Shown here: one piece after another, positions 36,231 to 45,357 of the stretch
Layout of the letters: the number at the start of each line of letters is the position of its first letter
Position numbering within the stretch: the stretch's first letter is position 1
Assembly (NCBI RefSeq): GCF_013391475.1
Contig: NZ_JACBAZ010000008.1
Span: 124,001-188,000 of the forward strand
Length of the DNA: 64,000 nt
Source: Oceaniferula marina
GTDB taxonomy: Bacteria > Verrucomicrobiota > Verrucomicrobiia > Verrucomicrobiales > Akkermansiaceae
Direction of reading: 5' to 3'
Program-made: the position numbers and the translations under genes
Notes under the pieces: model-generated
Databases searched by the model: none
Told to the model about the DNA's origin: nothing
What the model saw: only the letters and a program-made list of their open reading frames with translations

Positions 36231-37964
36231 ATGAATGCCCGCTGCATGCTCATTCTAATCTTTGCTCTTTTCTTCAGCCCGTGGCTGCACGCCGAAGAAG
36301 AACCGGCAAAAGCAGACAAACCCCCTCAGTCCGGAAAATATGTATTCGGATACATTTCGACTCCACTCAACCTGCTGAACATGCTTCAAAAAGATGAAGA
36401 AGAGAGTTCAGAAGATGACCCCTTTGCTGCACAGGAGCCCGAAACAAAGCTTAAGCCTAGAAAAACACTATCTGAGTTTGCTCCCTTACTCGATCCTAGC
36501 AGCATACCACTGTGCCTTCCTCAACAAGCCCGCTACCGCGACCTTTCAAAAGCAGTCTCGCAATATGGATTATATATAAAAAATCCAGAGTGGATACTCC
36601 TCTCAACAGGCCCGAATGCAGATCATCGAATCTACTTTTGCTCCACATCCCATAATGCCGACATCATTGACCAAATTTTCATGGTCATGTGCGTGGGCAT
36701 GCCCAAGTCCTTTATCACCCACGTAGATCTGGTTTCACTGAAGATGACCAACCATGCCCCCCCAATCAAAACATGGAAGAACCTGCAAGAGCTCAATCCC
36801 ATTCCACGCATGCACTTGGGAGCAGTCACTATCAGTGGCGAAAGAAGCAGACTACATCTCAAATCACCCCGCCATTCAGGCTCCCTCGATTTCGAACTCA
36901 CTATCGGAGAAAACAACCTTTATTACGACGGACAAATCCATTTTACATGCCAAATCCCAGACACTGACATTTTCATTCAACAACAAACAGCCTACACCGG
37001 ACAACTTGACACACCCTTCATCATTGATTGCGGCACCTATGGAAATGAGAATGAAACTTTCCTACTCATCATTCATCAACAGGATATCACCCCTCCCCAC
37101 TCCGATGCAGGCATCAAAATTCTCAAACGCATGGACAAAATCGAGGGCATCTATGCAAAACGCCCAACTAACAAAACTGAAACAGAACAAAAAAATATCA
37201 TACGACACTATCATGCGAATTCATCGCTGCTCGATTTTCTCAATGAATACACAGAGGTCAAAGCCCAACCTCTAATTCGGACACAACAACAAAATGGCAA
37301 AGCTTACCCGCCGGACCAGCATGTCTTCGATATCACACCATGTCTCCGTGCTATTGGCTATAGCTTCAAAGCTCAACAATGGGTACACTACAACAAAAGC
37401 ACGCAAAAAATCATCATTTACAGCCCTGATTATCAAGGCCACGAGATCATGACCATCATAGACGATCTTTTACCTCAAATCGTCATGGTGAATATGAAAA
37501 TCACATTCTACGAAATCTCAAATAACCCTGACACAAATCCAATTTGGAAGCTTGATCAAATAAAAGATAACAACGCTCTGTTGCTCAAATCATATGCAAC
37601 CGTTACCCGGAGTGGTGAAAAATCCATTTTCGGGGAGTATACCAGCAAGCCTCTAGCCCTACCGAACAAAGCAGCCCAGAAAGAACTCAGATATAAACCG
37701 TGCTGCGAAATCGAAACCACCATCAGTGATTATAAGCAAGTCCTCAATATGCGAGTGCATCTGGAAATACCTCCATTAGGAAGTAACAAAACCACAACCA
37801 AACTGAATTCTAATTTTGTCATGACAGACGGCGTCCCCACCATCGTCGAACTAGGACACCCTGACAGCGGCAAACGCACCATCGTTCTTGTTCTTCAAGC
37901 CGATGTCATCTCTCCGGACGGTTCACTTTATCGCGACCGACTAAAGCCCCTGCCTGTAGAATGA
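36231..37964 (+). CDS. secreted secretin-like orphan protein, AT-richer
   Basis: A 577-residue exported protein (signal MNARCMLILIFALFFSPWLHA). The C-terminal half resembles secretin-type beta domains. An N-like repeat (QKIIIYSPDYQGHEIMTIID) leads into VMVNMKITFYEIS, then VLNMRVHLEIPPLGSN, then VPTIVELGHPDSGKRTIVLV. The earlier segment QARYRDLSKAVSQYGLYIKN may be another repeat. No type II/IV secretion or pilus genes are near. Base composition is visibly AT-richer than neighbours, with many AAA, ATT and CAA codons, which hints at transfer or low expression. Function is unknown; the secretin relation is moderate. Confidence 0.6.
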   Translation: MNARCMLILIFALFFSPWLHAEEEPAKADKPPQSGKYVFGYISTPLNLLNMLQKDEEESSEDDPFAAQEPETKLKPRKTLSEFAPLLDPSSIPLCLPQQARYRDLSKAVSQYGLYIKNPEWILLSTGPNADHRIYFCSTSHNADIIDQIFMVMCVGMPKSFITHVDLVSLKMTNHAPPIKTWKNLQELNPIPRMHLGAVTISGERSRLHLKSPRHSGSLDFELTIGENNLYYDGQIHFTCQIPDTDIFIQQQTAYTGQLDTPFIIDCGTYGNENETFLLIIHQQDITPPHSDAGIKILKRMDKIEGIYAKRPTNKTETEQKNIIRHYHANSSLLDFLNEYTEVKAQPLIRTQQQNGKAYPPDQHVFDITPCLRAIGYSFKAQQWVHYNKSTQKIIIYSPDYQGHEIMTIIDDLLPQIVMVNMKITFYEISNNPDTNPIWKLDQIKDNNALLLKSYATVTRSGEKSIFGEYTSKPLALPNKAAQKELRYKPCCEIETTISDYKQVLNMRVHLEIPPLGSNKTTTKLNSNFVMTDGVPTIVELGHPDSGKRTIVLVLQADVISPDGSLYRDRLKPLPVE

Positions 37965-38150
37965 TTTGGGTATAGGTCACAATTGATGTCCGAGAATCAG
38001 ACCCGCACCCCGCATATCTTGCTCATCGCTACACCTTACTTGCCCCAGCACACGTTTTAGTTTGTCATATAGATCAATAGTTGAAATCTAAATTCCAACA
38101 ATGCTTGTGATTCATTTTTCACAAGCTGGAACCACTAAGACAAACCAACG

Positions 38151-38690
38151 ATGAAAGACTTCCTCAAATTCGCGCCACACGCCCTGATCATTGCCCTGCT
38201 TGCCGGGTTGATGCAACTCCTCGACCTTCAATCCGGAGGCTACTTTTTTGCCTGGGTCGGCTTCGCAGCCTGGGCCTGTTACTTTCTTGCAGGATGCACG
38301 CCCAAGGGAGGAGTCAAAGTGATCTCGTGCTGGGTCACCGGAGTCATCGCCTCGGTTGCCATCATCGAACTGGGTCTCAAACTAACCGAAGCGTCCGGCA
38401 ATGCCTCTGTGGGGTTCCCGATTGCCGTTGGTTTTATCGCCTTTTTTGTGATTCTCTTTGAAAAAGTTCCGGGGCTCGATTTCATCCCGGCTTGGTTTGT
38501 CGGGGCTGCCTGTTTCTTTGGGGCCAACAACTTGCTCGGAGGCGACTACTCCAAATCGATTCCCGTCATCTTGATTTCCTGCGTTGTCGGGCAAATCTTC
38601 GGGGTGGTTACTGTCGCCCTGAGAACCAAGTATGGGGCCATGGTCGATGCCGAAGGTGAACAAGAAGCCGCTTCAGGAGAGGCCGCCTAA
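38151..38690 (+). CDS. DUF1097 family membrane protein
   Basis: A 179-residue protein with about five membrane helices (HALIIALLAGLMQLL, FFAWVGFAAWACYFLAG, VISCWVTGVIASVAII, FPIAVGFIAFFVILF, IPVILISCVVGQIFGVV) and a short acidic tail. Repeated Gly/Ala-rich pairs and the LxGCTPKG-like turn match DUF1097 (YcdZ-type). Function is unknown. Two terminators follow. Confidence 0.8.
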   Translation: MKDFLKFAPHALIIALLAGLMQLLDLQSGGYFFAWVGFAAWACYFLAGCTPKGGVKVISCWVTGVIASVAIIELGLKLTEASGNASVGFPIAVGFIAFFVILFEKVPGLDFIPAWFVGAACFFGANNLLGGDYSKSIPVILISCVVGQIFGVVTVALRTKYGAMVDAEGEQEAASGEAA

Positions 38691-38694
38691 ATAC

Positions 38695-38726
38695 AAAAAA
38701 GCATGGGCTCCAAACCCATGCTTTTT
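38695..38726 (+). terminator. terminator after DUF1097 gene
   Basis: AAAAAAGCATGGG, loop CTCCAAA, then CCCATGC followed by five T residues. The A-run before and T-run after make it a likely bidirectional terminator. Confidence 0.92.
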
Positions 38727-38753
38727 ACTTTCAAATTTTAGCTTCTACCATCA

Positions 38754-38783
38754 GCCCCACCCTCACAGGACGGGGCTTTTTTT
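38754..38783 (+). terminator. second terminator-like hairpin
   Basis: GCCCC and GGGGC with a 13-nt loop are followed by seven T residues, 27 bp beyond the first terminator. It also shields the region from readthrough into the repeat element downstream. Confidence 0.75.
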
Positions 38784-38798
38784 ATCCTTTCTTCAAAG

Positions 38799-39103
38799 CC
38801 TTATACCAAGTAGTAAACAGACGGGACGATAGCCGAGATGAATGAGTTCTTTGGTAAGGCACGACGAAGGAATGGTGCGGGCACCATGACTCAAACCATT
38901 CTCCCAGTTAAATTGGCAGAATGGTTTGAGTTTAAGATGATGAGTCAGTCAGCAAGCTGAACGGCAAGGAGGCACTGAATCTTTTAGATTTTACCGTTGT
39001 TGCGCGTCGGTTGCATAGCCCGCTATGCGCCTTCCTTGCGCCTAGTTAAAATCGAAAACCTTCAGTGCCATTCAGCCAATTTAACGGATCAAATGGTATA
39101 AGG
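38799..39103. repeat. structured non-coding repeat, compound copy (family also at 45357)
   Basis: A 305-bp block bounded by a perfect 10-bp inverted pair, CCTTATACCA and TGGTATAAGG. It is made of two parts. Part C (38799-38890, plus orientation) carries AAGGC.CGACGAAGGA and hub hairpin ATGGTGC-GG-GCACCAT. Part B (38892-39100, minus orientation) is a full copy: outer arms GTTAAATTGGC (38907-38917) with GCCAATTTAAC (39075-39085), long arms 38971-38993 with 39047-39069 (19 of 23 paired), and hub GCATAGC-CC-GCTATGC (39013-39028). A 14-bp perfect arm pair (38889-38902, 38918-38931) marks the junction. No open frame of note is present; the rest of the 521-bp gap is featureless. Confidence 0.7.
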
Positions 39104-39211
39104 AGAAACAAAGCCAAAGGAGTCATTCATACGGAACGCTCATGGATCACGCAGTGCTTTTCCAAATACCTCAACAACGATCAATCGTCTCGTCTGCTTT
39201 GCGGAGTGGTA

Positions 39212-40048
39212 TTATGGCACACGCGGGAACTTCGAGAAGTCAGGTTGACGTTTTTCGACAAAGGCATTTTTACCCTCCTTACCCTCTTCGCTCATGTAGT
39301 AAAGCATGGTGGCATTTCCAGCCAAATCAAGAAGTCCCATCTGGCCGTCGCAATCCGCATTGAGGGCAGCCTTCAGACAGCGGAGAGCGATCGGCGAGTG
39401 CTCAAGCATTTCACGGCACCACTGCACCGTTTCGGTTTCAAGTTCGGCCAGTGGCACCACGGTATTCACCAGCCCCATCTCAAGCGCCTGCTCCGCGTTG
39501 TATTGGCGACACAAGTACCAGATCTCACGAGCCTTTTTCTGTCCGACGATCCGTGACAGGTAACTCGAGCCCAATCCTCCGTCAAAGGACCCGACCTTCG
39601 GCCCGGTCTGGCCAAAGATGGCATTGTCGGCAGCAATCGACAAATCGCAGACCACATGCAAGACATGTCCACCTCCGATGGCATAACCAGCGACCATCGC
39701 GACCACGGGTTTCGGTAGGTTGCGAATCTTGCGTTGCACATCCAGAATATTCAGCCGAGGCACTCCGTCACCACCAATGTATCCGGCATGACCACGAACT
39801 TTTTGATCCCCTCCGGAACAAAACGCCTTGTCTCCCGCTCCCGTCAGGATGATCACACCCACTTCGGGGTCTTCGTGGGCGAGATCGAGCGATTTCAACA
39901 ACTCTTGGGTGGTCTCAGGGCGGAATGCATTACGCACCTCCGGCCGGTTGATTGTGATTTTGGCAATTTGGCCGTCTTCACTCTTTTCGTAAAGAACATC
40001 GGTAAAGTCATCAGGTTGGGCAGATTTCCACATGCCGAAATCATCCAT
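39212..40048 (-). CDS. menB: 1,4-dihydroxy-2-naphthoyl-CoA synthase
   Basis: A 278-residue crotonase-fold enzyme that closes the ring of o-succinylbenzoyl-CoA in menaquinone synthesis. Landmarks: [73 protein letters not shown] and [16 protein letters not shown]. These are specific to MenB within the crotonases. Start MDDFGMWKS is chosen; MWKSAQ at 40033 is also possible. menH lies 67 bp upstream on the same strand. Confidence 0.96.
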   Translation of the reverse strand: MDDFGMWKSAQPDDFTDVLYEKSEDGQIAKITINRPEVRNAFRPETTQELLKSLDLAHEDPEVGVIILTGAGDKAFCSGGDQKVRGHAGYIGGDGVPRLNILDVQRKIRNLPKPVVAMVAGYAIGGGHVLHVVCDLSIAADNAIFGQTGPKVGSFDGGLGSSYLSRIVGQKKAREIWYLCRQYNAEQALEMGLVNTVVPLAELETETVQWCREMLEHSPIALRCLKAALNADCDGQMGLLDLAGNATMLYYMSEEGKEGKNAFVEKRQPDFSKFPRVP

Positions 40049-40115
40049 ACATCCATGGAAGCGTGCAACCGCTAAAAAAGCAAAATTCTCAGCCGGGCTC
40101 TGGTATGTCCCGGGG

Positions 40116-40850
40116 TCACTTCTCTGCAAGCGCTTCGAGCCATTGCACACAGACACCGGCAAAGGCTTCCGATTTTTCCCAGGGAACCCGGTGCCCGCAA
40201 TCCTCAAGCACCTGGTGGCTCGCATTCTGGAAGAATGGGACAACCTCCTCAGCCAATGCAGTGAATTTCTCATCCCTGGCACCACTTAACCACAGAACCG
40301 GACAGCTCACCGCCCTCAATTGTGGTCGAAGGTCCTGCTGAGCCCCCAGTGACCAGTCAACAAAGGAACGAGCCACCGACGTCCGCCGATCTTTGAGCTG
40401 CATCCGGTCCGGCATCGCTGGACCATCAGCCAGAACCGACTGAGCTTGCCACTGCTCTAAAAACTCCCGCCAGTCCCCCTTCAACGCCCGAGCCGACCAG
40501 ATCGCATCCTGAGCCCTCCTTACAGCCCGCTCCGATTCCTCCTGCAGCCCGGGATGAGCCGAGATAATGACGGCAGCCTTCCAGAGCTCGGGACGGGCGA
40601 TCAGGGCATGGAGCGCCAATCGTCCACCCATCGAATAGGCAATCAGAATCGGCTCATCATCAACCCGTGCAATCTCAGAAGCCAGAGTGTCACCAAACTG
40701 GCTCAAGGGCATCGGACAGCAATCAAGAAAACGCCACAGGTCCAGACGCCGAACTTCCCCTCTTAAGGGAAGCCCGTGGGCGCGTAAGGCGTCGGACAAA
40801 CCCAACCAGTCGGCCGGGCGTCCAACGGCTCCATGCAATGCCCATATCAT
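40116..40850 (-). CDS. alpha/beta hydrolase, probable MenH
   Basis: A 244-residue alpha/beta hydrolase. The N-terminus [15 protein letters not shown] supplies the oxyanion region, nucleophile Ser is in [15 protein letters not shown], the acid is near LSGARDEKF, and His is in [12 protein letters not shown]. The GRxALH pattern and position directly before menB favour 2-succinyl-6-hydroxy-2,4-cyclohexadiene-1-carboxylate synthase of menaquinone synthesis. Start at 40850 leaves 17 bp after the peroxiredoxin stop. The other men genes are not in the window, so the specific role is inferred from context. Confidence 0.72.
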   Translation of the reverse strand: MIWALHGAVGRPADWLGLSDALRAHGLPLRGEVRRLDLWRFLDCCPMPLSQFGDTLASEIARVDDEPILIAYSMGGRLALHALIARPELWKAAVIISAHPGLQEESERAVRRAQDAIWSARALKGDWREFLEQWQAQSVLADGPAMPDRMQLKDRRTSVARSFVDWSLGAQQDLRPQLRAVSCPVLWLSGARDEKFTALAEEVVPFFQNASHQVLEDCGHRVPWEKSEAFAGVCVQWLEALAEK

Positions 40851-40867
40851 GGGGCTAGCACTAAAGA

Positions 40868-41359
40868 TTAGAGCGCTTTCAAACAAGCCTGAATCGCATC
40901 AAAGTCAGGCATATCATGTGGATTGTCGAGCACTTCGGCATAACGAACCACTCCTCCCTTATCGACGACAAAAGCCGAACGCTTGGAAACACCTCCCATA
41001 ATCAAATTGGCCTCGGGAATGAAACTTTCATACGCCACGCCATAGGCCTCGGAGACTTCGTGTTCGTAGTCGCTGAGTAAGGTCAGGCCAATCCCCTCTT
41101 TTTTCGCCCAAGCTTCCTGAGCAAAGGGATTGTCTCCGGAAATTCCAACAACCTTGGCATCCAAAGCGGTGTAAGCATCCAGGCTCTTGGTAATCGAACA
41201 AAATTCAGCAGTGCAACCACCGGTAAATGCCATCGGCACAAACAAAAGCAACACATGGGAATCAGCCGTTAGATCGGACAAGGCAATGACTTGGGGGCCA
41301 TCGGCAGTTTGAGAGACAAGGGAGAAATCAGGGGCTTGGTCGCCAATTTGAATAGACAT
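40868..41359 (-). CDS. peroxiredoxin, AhpE/Bcp-like
   Basis: A 163-residue thiol peroxidase. The active-site segment is FVPMAFTGGCTAEFC, with peroxidatic Cys49 and a nearby Cys54. It is followed by VVGISGDNPFAQEAWAKKEG and GVSKRSAFVVDKGGVVRYAE. It reduces hydroperoxides using a thiol donor, plausibly thioredoxin kept reduced by the trxB product at 7257. Start MSIQIGDQAPDF is chosen; the frame extends 57 bp upstream. menH follows closely downstream. Confidence 0.92.
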   Translation of the reverse strand: MSIQIGDQAPDFSLVSQTADGPQVIALSDLTADSHVLLLFVPMAFTGGCTAEFCSITKSLDAYTALDAKVVGISGDNPFAQEAWAKKEGIGLTLLSDYEHEVSEAYGVAYESFIPEANLIMGGVSKRSAFVVDKGGVVRYAEVLDNPHDMPDFDAIQACLKAL

Positions 41360-41562
41360 GGTAGTTTGGTGGTTAATGGTGGTTTGATCGATAGTATCTA
41401 AGTCAGGTTGAATCAATCTTGGAGCCCATCAGGAGATCCGTTAGACCGATCAGTATCTCACGTTCAAGCCTGAGAATTTCCCATGGACCGTCGTAAGAAC
41501 TCCGGACACTAAGCCACGTTATTGCAGCATGGCAAGTATGATCTTGAACACTCTCTGACATC

Positions 41563-42288
41563 TCACCCACGCGGCGGCGGGCCTTCGCGTTGTGCCCGTT
41601 CGTCCTGCAGCTGCTGCAAGGTCGGAGGAGACGTCAACAAACGTCTGACACACCACCACCCCGCAACCGATCCGCCGAAGTGGCATGCGTGACTGATTTC
41701 AAACAATCCGCCTCCGGCCCACCCCGCGACAAGCCCTCCCATCTGGGACAAACCGGGCAAACCCAGCCCCGGATGCATCAACCACATACCGAGCTCTGCC
41801 AGGATCAAACCCATCCCCAAATGTTTACCACTCACAGGGACCGGCCACATTCGAACCTCGGGAGACAAGGACACCAAAGCCAGCAGCAGAGCGAAACAGG
41901 CGCCGGAGATCCCGACCAAATAAAGTTCGTCATGTCCGGTCCAGGCAAAAACCAACCCGGTCAAGGCATGCAAAACACCTCCAAATAATACACCGTAAAA
42001 GATAATCTCCATACACTTCCGCCACCCCAGAATGTGCATCACCCGGCCACCGACCATCCACAACATCAACACATTCACCCAAAGGTGCAGCCAGTTCCCA
42101 TGCAGCACACCATAACTCAACAACTGCCACACCCGCCCCTTGGACAATCCGTCCCACGACAAGCCAAACCACACAAATGGCTCAGGCCACCGCTCAACAC
42201 CACCGCCCACGGCAAGCAAGGCATAAACCGCAATCAACGATACCGTCAAAAGAGTCAACGGCTCCAGCCCCGGTCGATGCAACTGCAC
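41563..42288 (-). CDS. rhomboid family intramembrane serine protease
   Basis: A 241-residue protein with about six membrane helices. The catalytic Ser is in LVGISGACFALL (GxSG) and the catalytic His in SHACHFGGSVAGWW. The N-terminal HGNWLHLWVNVLMLWMVG loop matches the WR/HxxxHxxxN region of rhomboids. The start is GTG at 42288; no ATG is available before an in-frame stop at 42337-42339. The gene ends 129 bp before the GT4/LpxH-like fusion. Confidence 0.9.
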   Translation of the reverse strand: MQLHRPGLEPLTLLTVSLIAVYALLAVGGGVERWPEPFVWFGLSWDGLSKGRVWQLLSYGVLHGNWLHLWVNVLMLWMVGGRVMHILGWRKCMEIIFYGVLFGGVLHALTGLVFAWTGHDELYLVGISGACFALLLALVSLSPEVRMWPVPVSGKHLGMGLILAELGMWLMHPGLGLPGLSQMGGLVAGWAGGGLFEISHACHFGGSVAGWWCVRRLLTSPPTLQQLQDERAQREGPPPRG

Positions 42289-42421
42289 TCGGGGAAGGCA
42301 CTTCAGCTTTGAAAATCGGGAGGTGATTTTGCAATCTTACCGAATTCATCCGCATATGGCACGCAGAAAAGTAGGGCATACCTCAGCCCGCACCGACGCT
42401 TCATTCCCGACAAGCGAAAAG

Positions 42422-44434
42422 CTAACTAAACAGCCCCATTTTCTCATCTTCCTCGATCCGGTCGCGATCAAACAGGCCTCCGGAAACCTCCCATTCTTGC
42501 TCGGGCAACTTCTGCTCGATGACATCAATTTCCGGATCTTGATTTTTCCGGGTGCGTTCAAGAAAGTCGTGATAATACAGCACTTCCATCCGACCATCGT
42601 GATGTTCCACCACACAGCTAAGGGTCTCCACCCAGTCGCCACTGTTCAGATAGTGAACGCCATCGATCACCTCATCCGCCGGGGTATGAATATGGCCGCA
42701 GATGATGCCGTCGCAATTTCGCTTCACCGCCAGTTCGACAAGTTTTTCTTCGTATTTGCCCACAAAGTTCACCGCTGATTTCACCCTACCTTTAATCGCC
42801 TTACTTACGGAGTAATACTCCTTCCCTCTCCAGCTTCGGTACCGGTTATAAACACGGTTGAAGCGCAACAAGGCATCGTAACCAAAAGAACCTAACACCG
42901 CCATCCATTTGAAATCCGTGGATACCGCATCAAAGCCATCTCCGTGAAGCACGAGAAACTTGCGTCCGTCAGCAGCCACATGAACGATTTCATTCCGGCA
43001 ACGCAAGCGACCTAACTCCATTGCCAGAAATTGCTGAAGAAAATCATCGTGATTGCCACGCAAATACACCACTTCCGATTCCTCTTTTTCCATTTTCTTG
43101 AGCAGCATTCGAACCACCCGGGTGTGGATCTTTTTCCACTTGCTCCCGCGCTTCAGCGCCCAACCATCGATAATATCACCATTGAGCACCACCTTCTCGC
43201 ATCGGGTATGCTTGAGAACGTCAACCACCTCCCGGGCCTTGCTGTCGTGTGACCCCAAATGCAGGTCCGATAAAAATAGAGTCCTCACATTCATCGGCTT
43301 TCTGGTTTTGCTCGACTGCTTCCCTCTACCATTTTGCCGGATGACCTCTTGCAGATGGGATTCAAACTGACGAGTGATTTCATTCCACCCTAATTTTTGC
43401 GTATCACGGCAAGCACGTTGCCGCAAATGATTCAAGCCTCTCAAATCCACCGCTTGTTCGGCTTTTTGCAAGAACTCAAACGCATCCCCCTTGGTTGCGA
43501 CCAAACCGTTGACACCATCCACGACATGCTGCCTGGCCGCTGCATAGTTGTAGGAAACAGTAACCATGCCACTCGCCATCCCTTCCAACAAAACATTGCC
43601 AAAGGTTTCGGTTTCACTCGGAAAGAGCAAAATATCCGCCGAGGCGTAATGAGTCGCCAAAGCCGTCCCCTGCTGCACACCTACAAAATGCACATGCCGA
43701 TGTTCCTGTTTCAGCCGATCACGCATCGGGCCTCCGCCAACAACAACAAACTGCATATCGGGCACTTTCTGCCGCATCATCCGAAACGCCTCCATTGCCA
43801 ACTCCAGATTCTTTTCCGGAGCCAGACGCCCCACCACCATGGCAACCGGTGTCGAAGGTCTCGCCCCCCAACGCATACGCAACTCTGCAGACCGTTTGTC
43901 CGGCGAAAACAAGGTGGTATCCACCCCTCTCCCCATGAGCTTGATATTGTTAAAACCATCACGCTCCAACATCGACTTCACATCCTCCGAGGGAACCAAG
44001 GTGCAGTTCGCCATGTCATGCACCCGCCGCAAGTATGCCAGTGCGGCATTCTGCATCTTTCCTAGATGATATTGCTTCATGTAGTGGTGAAAATTGGTGT
44101 GAAACCCAGCAATGGTGGGGATCCCCAAACGACGGGCCACCTTCATGGCCGAAAAGCCAAGCAGACTCTCAGTCGCCACATACAGGGCATCCGGACGTTT
44201 TTTCTGCCATCGCTTGAGCAATTTGCCCTTTTTGGGAAACCCGAACCGAACTTCGGGATAGCCGAGCAGAGGCAATGACTGCAGCTTCACTTCCCCTTGC
44301 CCCTCTTCAGGGGCTGTATGCAGCACGTAGACCAGGTGGCCTCTGGCACGTAATCCATCCACCAATTTCCCCAGCGTCATGGCCACTCCGTTCACGTCCG
44401 GTCGATATGTATCCGTTACAATTTCAATTCTCAT
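42422..44434 (-). CDS. fusion of GT4 glycosyltransferase and LpxH-like metallophosphoesterase
   Basis: A 670-residue two-domain protein. Residues 1-370 are a GT-B glycosyltransferase of family 4 (TDTYRPDVNGVAMTL, GFHTNFHHYMKQYHLGKMQ, GRLAPEKNLELAMEAF, LFPSETETFGNVLLEGMASG), close to mannosyltransferases and sulfoquinovosyl transferases. From residue 381 a metallophosphoesterase begins (MNVRTLFLSDLHLGSHDSK, NGDIIDGWAL, RGNHDD, VLHGDGFD, CGHIHTPADEVIDGVHYLNS) of UDP-2,3-diacylglucosamine pyrophosphatase type. An internal ATG at 43294 could start the second domain alone. No stop or frameshift separates them. It probably acts in lipid A or glycolipid assembly (inference). Confidence 0.92.
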   Translation of the reverse strand: MRIEIVTDTYRPDVNGVAMTLGKLVDGLRARGHLVYVLHTAPEEGQGEVKLQSLPLLGYPEVRFGFPKKGKLLKRWQKKRPDALYVATESLLGFSAMKVARRLGIPTIAGFHTNFHHYMKQYHLGKMQNAALAYLRRVHDMANCTLVPSEDVKSMLERDGFNNIKLMGRGVDTTLFSPDKRSAELRMRWGARPSTPVAMVVGRLAPEKNLELAMEAFRMMRQKVPDMQFVVVGGGPMRDRLKQEHRHVHFVGVQQGTALATHYASADILLFPSETETFGNVLLEGMASGMVTVSYNYAAARQHVVDGVNGLVATKGDAFEFLQKAEQAVDLRGLNHLRQRACRDTQKLGWNEITRQFESHLQEVIRQNGRGKQSSKTRKPMNVRTLFLSDLHLGSHDSKAREVVDVLKHTRCEKVVLNGDIIDGWALKRGSKWKKIHTRVVRMLLKKMEKEESEVVYLRGNHDDFLQQFLAMELGRLRCRNEIVHVAADGRKFLVLHGDGFDAVSTDFKWMAVLGSFGYDALLRFNRVYNRYRSWRGKEYYSVSKAIKGRVKSAVNFVGKYEEKLVELAVKRNCDGIICGHIHTPADEVIDGVHYLNSGDWVETLSCVVEHHDGRMEVLYYHDFLERTRKNQDPEIDVIEQKLPEQEWEVSGGLFDRDRIEEDEKMGLFS

Positions 44435-44520
44435 CTTCTTTTTCTAATATTCCGCAGCTATTAAGCCACAGTCCGACATTGACGACGCATGTGACAGTGT
44501 ATCAGTTTCGCCACACAACG

Positions 44521-44883
44521 ATGAACCAAGACCCTGAACATCAACATACTGCTGCCGAGTCGATGAACTACGGCATCCTCGGTGATGACAAACAAAGCAC
44601 GCCGGAGCGACTCGAGAAGTATACCGGAACGGTCGACTGGGAGTATTTACAGCCTCATTTTGATTCAGGTGCCCTCATCTACGTCGACCCCTCGCTCAGC
44701 CTGACCGAGGTGGGACAGGCACTGGCAGACGACAACAAAGCAGCGGTCGAAACATGGCTCAAATCGGGAGATCTAGTTAAGCCATCCGAATTACATGTCG
44801 AATGGTGGAAGAAAAACCCCGAAACCTTCAACGCCCTCGTCGTATCCCCATTTGTCTTGATGCAGCCGGTTCAAAAGACGTAA
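44521..44883 (+). CDS. DUF2288 family protein
   Basis: A 120-residue cytosolic protein. YTGTVDWEYLQPHFDSGALI, the acidic PSLSLTEVGQALADDN, WLKSGDLVKPS and ELHVEWWKKNPETFNALVVS are typical of DUF2288. The frame opens further upstream, but ATG at 44521 begins the conserved part. The family has no known function. It is divergent from the fusion gene with 86 bp between starts, and rlpA follows. Confidence 0.88.
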   Translation: MNQDPEHQHTAAESMNYGILGDDKQSTPERLEKYTGTVDWEYLQPHFDSGALIYVDPSLSLTEVGQALADDNKAAVETWLKSGDLVKPSELHVEWWKKNPETFNALVVSPFVLMQPVQKT

Positions 44884-44949
44884 AAAGTTCTTTTTTTTCG
44901 GGAGTCGTCCTTGACATGCAGCGACTTAGCGTCGATAGGCCCCTCCGCC

Positions 44950-45357
44950 ATGAAGAAACTTCCATTACTTCTCAGCACCGCCTCCTTGATGTTTTTGACG
45001 CCCAGCGTCGCTAAAACAAACAAGACCGCACCTGATAAAGACAAAGAAGCCAAAGTGCTCAAGACCGAGCACGGCAAGGCATCTTGGTATGAAATCAAGT
45101 GCAACGGAGGGACCCATACCGCGAGTGGCATTCCTCTCAAGGACCATGCCATGACAGCGGCCCACAAAACCCTGCCCATGGGCACCAAAGTGCGCGTCAC
45201 CAATAAGCGTAACGGCAAGTCCGTTGTGGTTAAAATCACCGACCGCGGGCCATACATCAAGGGCCGAGTCATTGACGTCACCAAAGGGGCCGCCAAAAAA
45301 CTCGATTTCATCAGAACCGGCGTAGTCCACTGCAAAGTCGAAGTCCTCGAAGACTAA
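44950..45357 (+). CDS. RlpA-like septal ring lytic transglycosylase
   Basis: A 135-residue exported protein (signal MKKLPLLLSTASLMFLTPSV). The double-psi beta-barrel domain reads GKASWYEIKCNGGTHTASGI, AAHKTLPMGTKVRVTN and KITDRGPYIKGRVIDV, with conserved Asp and His. It cleaves glycan strands that lack stem peptides in characterised members. There is no SPOR domain and no clear lipobox, so it is the minimal form. The stop codon's last base is the first base of the repeat element at 45357. Confidence 0.87.
   Translation: MKKLPLLLSTASLMFLTPSVAKTNKTAPDKDKEAKVLKTEHGKASWYEIKCNGGTHTASGIPLKDHAMTAAHKTLPMGTKVRVTNKRNGKSVVVKITDRGPYIKGRVIDVTKGAAKKLDFIRTGVVHCKVEVLED

Noticed and set aside
39212-40850. 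Full menaquinone gene cluster
   Set aside because: Only menB and a probable menH are here; menA, menC, menD, menE and menF are not in the window.
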